Source of the DNA: Podila epigama
Taxonomy: Eukaryota; Mortierellomycota; Mortierellomycetes; Mortierellales; Mortierellaceae
Direction of reading: 5' to 3'
Assembly: GCA_015679605.1 (NCBI GenBank)
Contig: JAAAVE010000047.1
Coordinates: 1 to 31,443 of the forward strand
Length of the DNA: 31,443 nucleotides
Shown: piece after piece, positions 11,801 to 19,822 of the stretch
How the letters are laid out: every line of letters starts with the position of its first letter
How positions within the stretch are numbered: position 1 is the stretch's first letter
Made by a program: the position numbers and the translations under genes
The notes under the pieces: model-generated
Seen by the model: the letters and a program-made list of their open reading frames with translations, nothing else
Database searches by the model: none
What the model was told of the DNA's origin: nothing

Positions 11801-14800
11801 GAACACGGTTTACAGGAGTCTCTTGTTACGGTTGCGGCTCTTGACAAGTTACTGAAGGAACTCTACTTTTCATGGCCAGCAGATCAGGCTGACGGTAATG
11901 AAATCCATGGAGAGGAACATCGTGCCACGCTCGCCAACACAAGGGATACGTTGGCTAGAGATTTGGAACGGGAGACTGCGCTCATTGCCACGAAAAAGGA
12001 TGAAGTCACTACCGACAAGACGAAGGTTAACCAGGCATTGGAGCTGGCGACTGTTCACTCTAGGCAGTTGCAAGCCACGCTAGAGAGGTCCATGGACAGC
12101 ATCGACGAAAAGATCCGTCAGGTAGAATCTGAGCTTAAGGCACAATCCTTCCAACTTTCTGGGTTCGACTGCACCGTCGCTTGGGAGAAGACCGCTGCTT
12201 CAGCCCAGCAATCGGTACAAGAAACATCCAATGCGCTTACTCGGTTCATTGAAGAGGATGCGCGTTGGCATCATGATTCCCAAAAATCTGAGGAGGTCTT
12301 GCAGTCAGAGGAAGGCACAGTTCATCGACTAAAATCAACCATCTTGGACTTTGAGGCCCAGTTAAAGGGCATAGAGACCGAGTCAAAGGCTAGTGTTGAT
12401 CAGACCTGGGACAACCTGTGCTCAGCTCTCGTATTTGCTTCCCGGTCCATGCCACAAGAGTTTGAGAAGCGTCAGGCAGAGTACAAGAAGGATATTGAAA
12501 TTCTTAAATCCAGGATTGCTTACAGCCACGACGTAGTTCTTCAACGTGAACGTTTGGAAATCATTTCCAGCACATTGGTAACCTTGTCTACGCTTGAACA
12601 AAAGATTAAGGACTTGGCAGATGGCCTTACATTGGTCGCTAATGATTCCGTTGCTACAGGAGGTAGGATATCGTAACAAGGCTTTTCACTTTGTTTGACT
12701 TGACACATGTACGTAATAATGCTTGGTTGCATGAACTGTTGTACTCATTCGATTTTCTTTATGCCTTTGAAAAACAACCAGAAGTGTCTCTTTCCGATGT
12801 ATCTGCCAAGATTCGGTCAGTCGCACAAGAGTTGAAGCAGAGCTTCAAAAACGTCCATTTCCCGGTCGATGAGTCCTGTGTCGAGGCGCTGACTTTGTCC
12901 CAAAAGTCCAATGCTGCCATTCGAGAATATATTCATTCAGGTCAAGCTTCCGTTGATCAGGCAGTCAGGACTGTTGAGGAAGTAGAGCTTGCACAGGCCA
13001 TGTCTCGCAAGAAGCAAGAGTTGGAGACTTTCCTTGAAGAGCAGGAAAAGGTCATTGCTGATAAGACATCTGACCTTGAAAATGTAATGACCCTTTTGGC
13101 TTGGGCTGACAAGACTGCTCAGACTGTTGACGAGCTTCTGCACCAAGAGTTATTGGACTCGAAGGATGATGAGCGGGACGATAATCGTTCCGATGATACT
13201 CTCTCCAGGTCAGAATCAGCCGACAAGCTGTCCACCACAGTGTCCACCCTGGCGACACTGTCCATGTCCATGTCAGAGTCATCAGTCTCGACCTTGACGC
13301 CAACTTCGCCCTCGTCCGCCAGCCAGTTTAAACCATTCAGAGAATCCCCGTCTGTTCACGACCTCGCTCGTCACTCAGCATCAAAGCTTGAGTCTCTACT
13401 TGTACACGTTGCGGATATCCGACTAGAGGTTGAGGAGATGAAAATGAACAAGATTGGCATGCAGAAAGATATCTCGAGAAAGGCCGTGGCTTCCATTGAC
13501 ATCGAGGGACAGATCAATGCGTTAAGCATCACGGATGCTTCCTCTGACAAGACAGTTGCCACCCTCACGATACCAGCGGATGCGTTTTCTGAATTAGACC
13601 TTGCAATTGATCGCAGCTGCACTCTGGTCTCGAATCTTGACGTTGATATCTCGGAAAAGTTTGGTTTGTTTGATTCCAAGGCAGATCATCTTTTGGAGCA
13701 ACTGGGACGACAGGAACAGATTCTTTCTGTTGCACTCAAGGACCGACAACAAGCCGATATCGAGAGGGCACTTCAAGAGGAGGCTGAAAGGTTCCATCAG
13801 CAGAAGGCTCAAGAGATGCAGGCGTACAAGGAAATCAAGGACCGATTTTTGGCATGGGCAGAGGCACACATTCATGATTTGCACGCACTGTGGGACACGC
13901 GGGGACGCTTTTCCCGAACTGGTGGTATGAAGGACGGTATTGTCGACGTACTAAAAGGAGAAACTATCCGCTGCACAGATATTCTTAAGGACCAAGAATC
14001 CTTGTACCAGGAAGTCAAGTCAAAGATGACTGTTGCGTTCAAGGACCTGAATGAGGATTCCGAGATGGCTGAGCAGGCCGAGAAGATCGATCAGGCTTGG
14101 ACCATGGCACTGAGCGAATCCAATGGTTATCGTGATCTCTTGGACCAGATGGAGGCATGGTCACAGCTGGATGTCAGCATTACCGATTTCGAGAAGAAGA
14201 GCCTGGAGGTCCTTGAGAAGCGTGTAGAGGCGCTGAGGTGGCTGCCATGGGAGGCATTCCAGCAAGAAGAAGCAGATCTTGTTGCATTTATCAACATTGT
14301 TGAGGCTCGAGCAACCGATCTCCAGGAGCATACGAAGCGCATTAACAGCATGGAAGTGAAGGAGGGACTCTTGGATGGCCATAAAGAGATTCTAGAGGAC
14401 AATCGCGTTTTCTTTGCGCAACGAGTGGCTGATTGGCCAAGCCGTGTCCAAGTTGCCCGTTCACAGATGGAAATCATTCATGAGACGTCAAAGGAGATTG
14501 CATTGCACGGCAAGTTCCATGCCGATCTTGTTCGTATTGAGACGGCTATTGCTCAGCAGATTGACATTGTCAAGGCACGCTTGGGAAGTCTAGAGCGGTC
14601 GAGTTGTTTCGCACTGAACAGCCAGGCTTTGGAAGCGGTTGTCGTGGCGGCGAATGAAGTCAGTGTCGATGCGCGATACCAGTTTTCGGTTCTGCAAGAA
14701 GTCGAGTACTCGGCGCTAGAGCAGACTGCCTTTGACCTGGATATGGGTGAAGGCCAAATTGTGAGCGATGATGGAGAGCAACCTGGAGGGTATGAAGGAA

Positions 14801-17220
14801 GCCGTGCTGCCAGTAAGACCAGCGTTCAAGAGTCCATGGAACGCATTCGATCATCCCTAAAGCTCCTTGAGGGATACATTGCAGAGGATTCTTTTGAGAC
14901 TTTGCTCGCGGCAGAGTTTTACACCCACACCAAGGCCACTGAGGACATTCGCCAGTGGATCGGAGCCTGCCGTGAATCGATGGCCTTGTTGAACGCGGCC
15001 GATTTCGGTTGCCAAGGTATGGACCATGTCCCAGCTAACGATGTCCGGCAAAAGGCGATTGAGGCAAGGACGAGGCACATTGTTGGGCTAGAGAAGAAAC
15101 TGCATCAGTTTGGGCCTACGATTCAAAACTATGATGTGCTCTCTAGCGACTTTTTCTTATTGCACCATCCGGCTAGCAGCACCATGAATCTCCCTGAGCC
15201 TTTTATGGAGAGTCATGAAGGCCAGGGTTCGATGCGTACCATTTTGCGTCAGACGGTGCAGGAGAGGACAAAGAGAACGCGTGAGGACTGGGAGTTGTTG
15301 AAGCAAGAATTTATGGTCAAGGTTGCTGCATTGGAGGAACTTAAAGCGCAACATGAAAAGGAAAATGCCACGGAGGCGAGCAGCGCAGAGCTTGCCGGCG
15401 AGAGTGGCCTGGATGCTGTTCGAAGAGGTTCCTTCAAGGGTGGCATGTCAAAGTCAAAGACAATTGGACGATTTGGGTCCGAGATTCTGGAGGACATTGC
15501 TCGAGTGACGCGTGAGATTGAAGTCATGATTGAACATGGATCGCCCAGTTTGATTGAGAACCTTGACAGTCTTGCGCAGGATGTGGAGTCAAACTTGGAG
15601 GTTGTCTCGAATATGGTGGACCGTCTTAATGACTGGCGCTTGATTGACAAGCATGGAATCGCTGTTGAGCATTGGCAAAAGGTGAAGCGACAGGCGATTG
15701 CCAAGATTCAGGAGTTGGACCAAGGCATGCGGAGTCGTCAGTCAAGCGACGAGATGGCTTCTGGAGGTCGTAGAAGCAATAGCAACGGTGGCAGTGAAGG
15801 AAATGGACTGTGTATCCACCCATTGGAGGGCAATACAAGTAGGTCAAGTGTTATGCAGCCCACGGCATCATCCAGCAACCGCACAAAGGCTATCCTAGGC
15901 TCACCTGCAGATCCGACACCGGCGTCACGTCGAAAGAAGAGGTTCTCTACGAGCAGCATTATGAACCGAGGTACGTTCTCACCTCCATCGCCAGGTACGC
16001 CTACCAGTAACAACAATAGTACCAGCAACCTACGCGCTGGCACAAAAAGACTGGATGGAAGCACTGGACGTGTTCGATCTGGCACAGCGCCTGGGCTCGA
16101 GTCAACGATGGGTGGCCCGCTTGATGTCACCAAAAAGTCATCTCTTCTGAGCTCACCTAGCCTACAGGCCATGTCACCCACTTTTGCGGCTGAGGCAAGG
16201 AGGCGGCCACCGATTATCCGCAAGAATGATTCGAACACTTCGATTTCATCGGCGGTGTCGCAACAAGACCTGCAGAGTCCCTTATTACGACCCATCGGCA
16301 TGCAACAGCGGAACGTCTATAAGGCGGATCCTTCTAGCTCGCTCGATGTTGAGGTTGCTCGGGTGGTGAATGCGAGCGGATTTTCGATGAAGGTACAAAA
16401 ACTCAAGGACGGGCAGGCACCACCGTTCAAGGGATACAATGGCAGCACCAGTCGTCTGAGGTCTAGCTCGACAGTGAATCTGGCGGTAGAGTCAGATGGT
16501 AACGTTGAGTCTTTGTCTGGTATGGATAGCGCTGGTAGCAGTCCACGAGCAGTCAAGACGATTTGGGGCCAAGGTCGTATGTCTGTCTCGGCCGGGTCGT
16601 CTAGTCCAGGACGTTATACAGATGATGGAAATGCGACTGGCGAGGTTGGGCGATATGTGTTTGGTGATATTGAGCCCAAGGTGTGTTACTGTCGTATTCT
16701 CCGTAGTCGAAAGGTCATGGTCCGTGTGGGTGGTGGATGGTCCGAGTTGTCCAAGTAAGTTTCACCTATTTTATTGGTTGTACATGGGTGAAAAAACGCG
16801 TTTTCATTTGTTTTAAAAGTACAAATCATAACCTTCAAAACCCCTCCCCTTTTTTTTACTCATGCTAGGTTCATGGAAGATCATGCGTCTTTAGAACAGC
16901 GCAAGGCCAAGGGTCGACTATCGGCATCGAATTCCGCGATTTCAATTGCATCCACGTCGCATCTTGGTGGACTGCTGAGTGACTCTGCGCGTAGTGTTGG
17001 CAATGGTGGATCGTCTGATAGTCTTCCCGAGTCGGTGTCGAGTGACAACGGACGAGGAGGTTCCTCCTCTTCGCGGCCACGATCCAATACAGGAACGCCG
17101 ATGAAGCTAAATCCCAAGCGCAAAGAATTCATCTACCATGTGCGACCAAGCGATGATCTGTCTTTAAAGACGATCAAGTTTGTCAAGAATGGTGCTGGCG
17201 AAGCACTTGTTACAATGTGA
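5895..17220 (+). CDS. Giant spectraplakin-like actin-microtubule cytolinker (CH-CH-coiled coil-GAR), ~3,334 aa
   Basis: Six exons are joined in phase: 5895-6593, 7452-10890, 11035-11094, 11181-12662, 12782-16754 and 16869-17220. The total is 10,005 nt including TGA. The ATG at 5895 is the first in frame and opens a Ser/Asn-rich leader. CH1 spans about residues 108-215 (KTAFMRWVN, DLRDGKRLIGLLE, DIVDGNIKLTLGLIW). CH2 spans about 258-374 (LLRWVRYQLEDY, WRTGLAFAALIHRH, LLDPEDLVDV). Together they form a tandem actin-binding domain of the alpha-actinin/spectrin/plectin class. Residues about 405-487 are almost pure Glu/Arg/Lys and predict a single alpha helix. About 2,400 residues of Trp-punctuated amphipathic helix resemble spectrin repeats. 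A Ser/Pro-rich linker leads to a GAS2/GAR domain ending KVMVRVGGGWSELSKF. I see no EF-hands and no plakin domain. The inferred role is cross-linking actin and microtubules in the cytoplasm. Domain calls are strong; the repeat count is not established. Confidence 0.9.
6594..7451 (+). other. 858-nt intron between the CH1 and CH2 coding exons
   Basis: The donor is ATG/GTAAGT at 6594 and the acceptor is AACATAG at 7451. Joining is phase 0 and links CH1 directly to the short linker before CH2. This is by far the longest intron in the window. It carries a CAACAG-type repeat at about 6730-6763. The frame from exon 1 stays open for about 89 codons into it before a stop at 6863, so a retained intron would give a protein with one CH domain only. 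The repeat-rich composition suggests this is not normally coding. Confidence 0.8.
7977..8217 (+). other. Predicted single alpha-helix (Glu/Arg-rich) segment of the cytolinker
   Basis: Directly after CH2, residues about 405-487 consist mainly of Glu and Arg with i to i+4 opposite charges (IQEEEERRRREENEELER, and later RKRRQEEEERRLQRK). This is the pattern of stable single alpha helices such as those in some myosins. It could be a rigid spacer between the actin-binding domain and the spectrin-like rod. The structural call is inference from composition. Confidence 0.6.
16330..16940 (+). other. GAS2-related (GAR) domain interrupted by an insertion
   Basis: The diagnostic second half of a GAR domain lies at about residues 3184-3222: RYVFGD, then CRILRSRKVMVRVGGGW, with the final SKFMEDH completed across the 16755-16868 intron. 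A likely first half (VARVVNASGFSMKVQKL, about residues 3084-3100) lies upstream. Roughly 80 Ser/Gly-rich residues separate them where normal family members have a short turn. The cysteine cluster of the metazoan first half is not visible. GAR domains bind microtubules in GAS2 and spectraplakin proteins. Confidence 0.75.
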
Positions 17221-17234
17221 AAAAAAAAATAGAG

Positions 17235-17240
17235 AATAAA
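17235..17240 (+). terminator. Polyadenylation signal AATAAA of the cytolinker gene
   Basis: The AATAAA hexamer is 15 nt after the stop codon, inside the 69-bp gap to the convergent TEN1 stop. Cleavage would place the 3' end within the antisense of TEN1. Confidence 0.5.
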
Positions 17241-17289
17241 TGAGTTTAAAAGTGAGAGAACAGGAGCGAGCTATGAAAAAAAAAATATC

Positions 17290-18462
17290 TCACTTTGGTG
17301 GGGCCAGCTTTCGGATTAAAAGAATCGACTGACGATAGGAATAGAGATCAAGACCATCCATGTTCCTACAACTGGTGGCCAAAAGCACCCACTTTCGAGA
17401 TGGTCTGTTGAGTAGAGTTCCTTTGCAGTCATCAGACCCCACATACAGATACTGAGAATAAATCTCTACATCATCGGCCTCCCCATCATCGTCATCATCA
17501 TCGTCATCATCATCAAAGTTCCTACAGAGGTCTGGATCAGATACCAGTTCTCCTGAAAACTCGTAGAGTGCACGCATGTCGTACTTGCGCGGATCGATCA
17601 GCTGTGTACTGACAAGAAGATGCACCATTCTCGCACCTGTCTGGGTTGCATCCTGCACAACTGTATATGACCTAGGATGCGAGTTACCATTTGCTTTCAT
17701 GGGTGGTGACGATGTTTCGCGATTCGATGTAGTAGTTTGTCCAGTCTGGTTCCTGTGGTTGAGCTTTCTTGGCTGCACGGATTGAGTGGTCGACCCTTCT
17801 TCTTCCTCCTCATCCTCTTCCTCGGCCTCGCCGTCTGTGTCTCCAACTTCTCCTTCCGTCTCAGAATCAGTGGTAAGATCAATCACCCCTGAAAACTCTT
17901 TGTGTCGTCCATGCTCTCCTCCTCGACTCTCGGTACCTTGAACGGACGGTGCGAGTGACCGACTAGGCAAGTCAACATCCTCGTCGTCGTCGACGCCCTC
18001 TTCCTCTGACTCACTCTCTGATGATACAAGATCAATCACCCCGGATGCTGTCGTCTTGCCTAGTTTTCCTGTCACGGTCACCTTTGGGCGTGGTATGTGT
18101 TCATGGTGAAAACAGGATTGAACTCGGATCATCTGACGATCAATGTCATATCCAACAAGTCTATGTAGGTTGATAAAGCAATATTGGGAGAACAAAAAAA
18201 AAAAACGGTTAGGGATTAAAGATTAAATGCTTCAAGGCGTGTGTGCACACCATGTTCTGTTCGAGTCATGTCATGCTGTCAAAAAAAAACACACACACAC
18301 GACTCCCAGCAAAATGACTTGCCTGCCAATGACGCGAAAGAATCCTACAGAGACGGAGACAGGAACGTTATTATTGCTTTGTGGCAAGGTCGAATAGACC
18401 TCCTGCAGGTGATCGTGCAATTCGTTTAGAAAGACAATGTCGTGTCTAGGCCCAATGTCCAT
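17290..18462 (-). CDS. TEN1: TEN1-like CST telomere complex subunit with acidic SIM-bearing insertion, 336 aa
   Basis: Two exons: 18462-18323 and 18160-17290. The intron has a GC donor (GGCAG/GCAAGT) and a CATAG acceptor. Joining restores an OB-fold start, GFFRVIGRLVGYDID, that matches the first strand of TEN1 proteins. After the intron-free C-terminal exon resumes the fold, LLVSTQLIDP, LYEFSGELV and VLLATSCRNMDG fit the remaining TEN1 strands, and the final helix (YSYRQSILLIRKL) matches the STN1-facing helix. TEN1 with STN1 and CTC1/Cdc13 binds telomeric single-stranded DNA and controls telomerase and lagging-strand fill-in. Animal TEN1 is about 123 aa; here about 145 residues (79-222) are inserted after the second strand, with VIDLV (88-92) and VIDLT (139-143), each followed by Ser/Glu/Asp clusters. 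A ten-Asp run (263-272) enlarges a second loop. The gene head is shared with a dioxygenase promoter. Identity rests on remembered family motifs, not a search. Confidence 0.75.
17872..18039 (-). other. Two SUMO-interacting motifs in the TEN1 insertion
   Basis: The hexapeptide SGVIDL occurs twice. It is followed once by VSSESESEEEG (motif core at 18039-18025) and once by TTDSETEGE (core at 17886-17872). A hydrophobic V-I-D-L-V/T core next to acidic residues and CK2-type serines is the classical phospho-regulated SIM pattern. SUMO binding itself is inferred. Confidence 0.65.
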
Positions 18463-18861
18463 GCCATGTTCATTCAGTGAGATGTTAAAATGGTTTGAAG
18501 GTAGGAGATTTATTTTTATTTTATTTATTTTTTGGCCCCACCCCCCCAAACCAACGTGACACGCACACTGCCACCGAAGGCGCAGTTGTCCCTCATGCAA
18601 ACACGTTGCAAAATTGTCAACTCCAATGTTATCTGCAGCAGGCGAAGTAAGCAAACTAAACCTCAATTACGGTTGTCCCGATGACCATAAATAAGGCCAA
18701 GCCTACTTCTATAACCCCTCTTCTTCTTTTTCTTCTTCTTCTTCGTCTTTTTGTCTTTTGTCCTTGCACACACACACAACTAAACACACCCAAAATCCAA
18801 CAATTCAATCTCGTCTCGTCTCGTCTTGTCTAAAAAAGCAAAAAAACACGAGATCAAAAAG
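18463..18861. promoter_or_regulatory. Bidirectional promoter region between TEN1 and the dioxygenase gene
   Basis: The 399 bases between the two divergent start codons must hold both promoters. On the plus strand there is a TATA-like CATAAATAAGG at 18686-18696, about 166 nt before the dioxygenase ATG. It is followed by CTT-rich pyrimidine tracts (18718-18750) and CTCGT repeats (18809-18828), a composition common in fungal 5' UTRs. A C-rich run lies at 18537-18548. No known factor site is recognised with confidence. Confidence 0.5.
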
Positions 18862-19677
18862 ATGTCCAATAAAGTCCACCAAGACCCTTCTTCTTCTTCT
18901 TCTTCTTCTTCTTCTTCACTTCTCAACAACATCCTGATACCAAAAGTCACCACCAACATTGTCAAAACTCCACCTCCACCAGAACATCTCAACCTCAAAC
19001 CTCTCCTCTCTTCTCGTCGTCAACTTGAAGACATTGTGGCTCTTACAGTTCAAAACATTCTCTCTGCACAAGAATGTCAAGACTTGATCGCTCGTTCTGA
19101 ATCTTTAGGGTATGATGTCGCCCTGGTCAACTCTGCTTCAGGGCAAGGGATTCATCTCCCTGGTTATCGAGACGGTCAACGTTGCATCGTGGACGATATC
19201 CCGTTTGCTGCCCAGTTATGGGAACGTATTCGCCCTTACCTCCCAGCCGTGTACCAAAACAGACCCGTCGTCGGATTGAATGAACGTATGCGATTCCTAA
19301 AGTATCTACCGGGAGACAAGTTTGAGGCGCATATGGATGGTGAATACCGACGTCAGGATGGATCGAATCATTGCACAAAAATGACGGTCCAATTCTATCT
19401 CAATGATGCGTGTGAGGGTGGCGCAACAACGTTCCTGGATGAGAATGGGCTATGGAAATCCGAGATGGCCAAGAAGGACACCACTACCGCTGACAACATC
19501 AATGCAGTCTTGGAGGTGGCCGTACCACCAAGAGTCGGACAGATCTTGGTCTTTCAGCATAATCTGGTCCATGAGGGAAGTCCTGTCAAGGCTGGAATCA
19601 AGTATGTCATCCGGACAGATGTTCTCTATGGTCCTCCCACAACAAACAGGTCATTTGCACCTACTCGCTCAACATGA
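18862..19677 (+). CDS. 2-oxoglutarate/Fe(II) dioxygenase, prolyl-4-hydroxylase type, 271 aa
   Basis: This is a single exon from ATG 18862 to TGA 19677. Residues 1-50 are low complexity, with ten Ser encoded by a TCT run. The catalytic domain spans about residues 58-256. It shows the iron ligands H157-x-D159 (in KFEAHMDGEY) and H237 (in NLVHEGSPV), and K247 ten residues further, the spacing of the 2-oxoglutarate-binding Lys in prolyl 4-hydroxylases. GLNERMRFLKYLPGD and GGATTFLDE are typical core strands, and the domain ends KYVIRTDVLYG. The reaction would be oxygen-dependent hydroxylation with decarboxylation of 2-oxoglutarate; the substrate is unknown. There is no signal peptide or membrane segment, so a cytosolic or nuclear location is likely. 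The protein is shorter than animal collagen hydroxylases and resembles the small soluble members found in fungi and plants. An AATAAA follows the stop by 72 nt. Confidence 0.9.
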   Translation: MSNKVHQDPSSSSSSSSSSLLNNILIPKVTTNIVKTPPPPEHLNLKPLLSSRRQLEDIVALTVQNILSAQECQDLIARSESLGYDVALVNSASGQGIHLPGYRDGQRCIVDDIPFAAQLWERIRPYLPAVYQNRPVVGLNERMRFLKYLPGDKFEAHMDGEYRRQDGSNHCTKMTVQFYLNDACEGGATTFLDENGLWKSEMAKKDTTTADNINAVLEVAVPPRVGQILVFQHNLVHEGSPVKAGIKYVIRTDVLYGPPTTNRSFAPTRST

Positions 19678-19748
19678 AAACAGTTGAAAACATACTAGTT
19701 CTTGTCTTTTCTTTTGTTATTAAAAAATTAAATTATTGTCACAAAATT

Positions 19749-19754
19749 AATAAA
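19749..19754 (+). terminator. Polyadenylation signal AATAAA of the dioxygenase gene
   Basis: The hexamer is 72 nt after the stop codon, in the 145-bp gap between two convergent genes. The same gap holds a short ATGAAA-type repeat (about 19768-19800). Confidence 0.5.
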
Positions 19755-19822
19755 GGTGAAGTAGTTATGAAAATGGTATGAAAATGAAAATGAAAATGGT
19801 ATGATATGATGGTGGAATGGTA

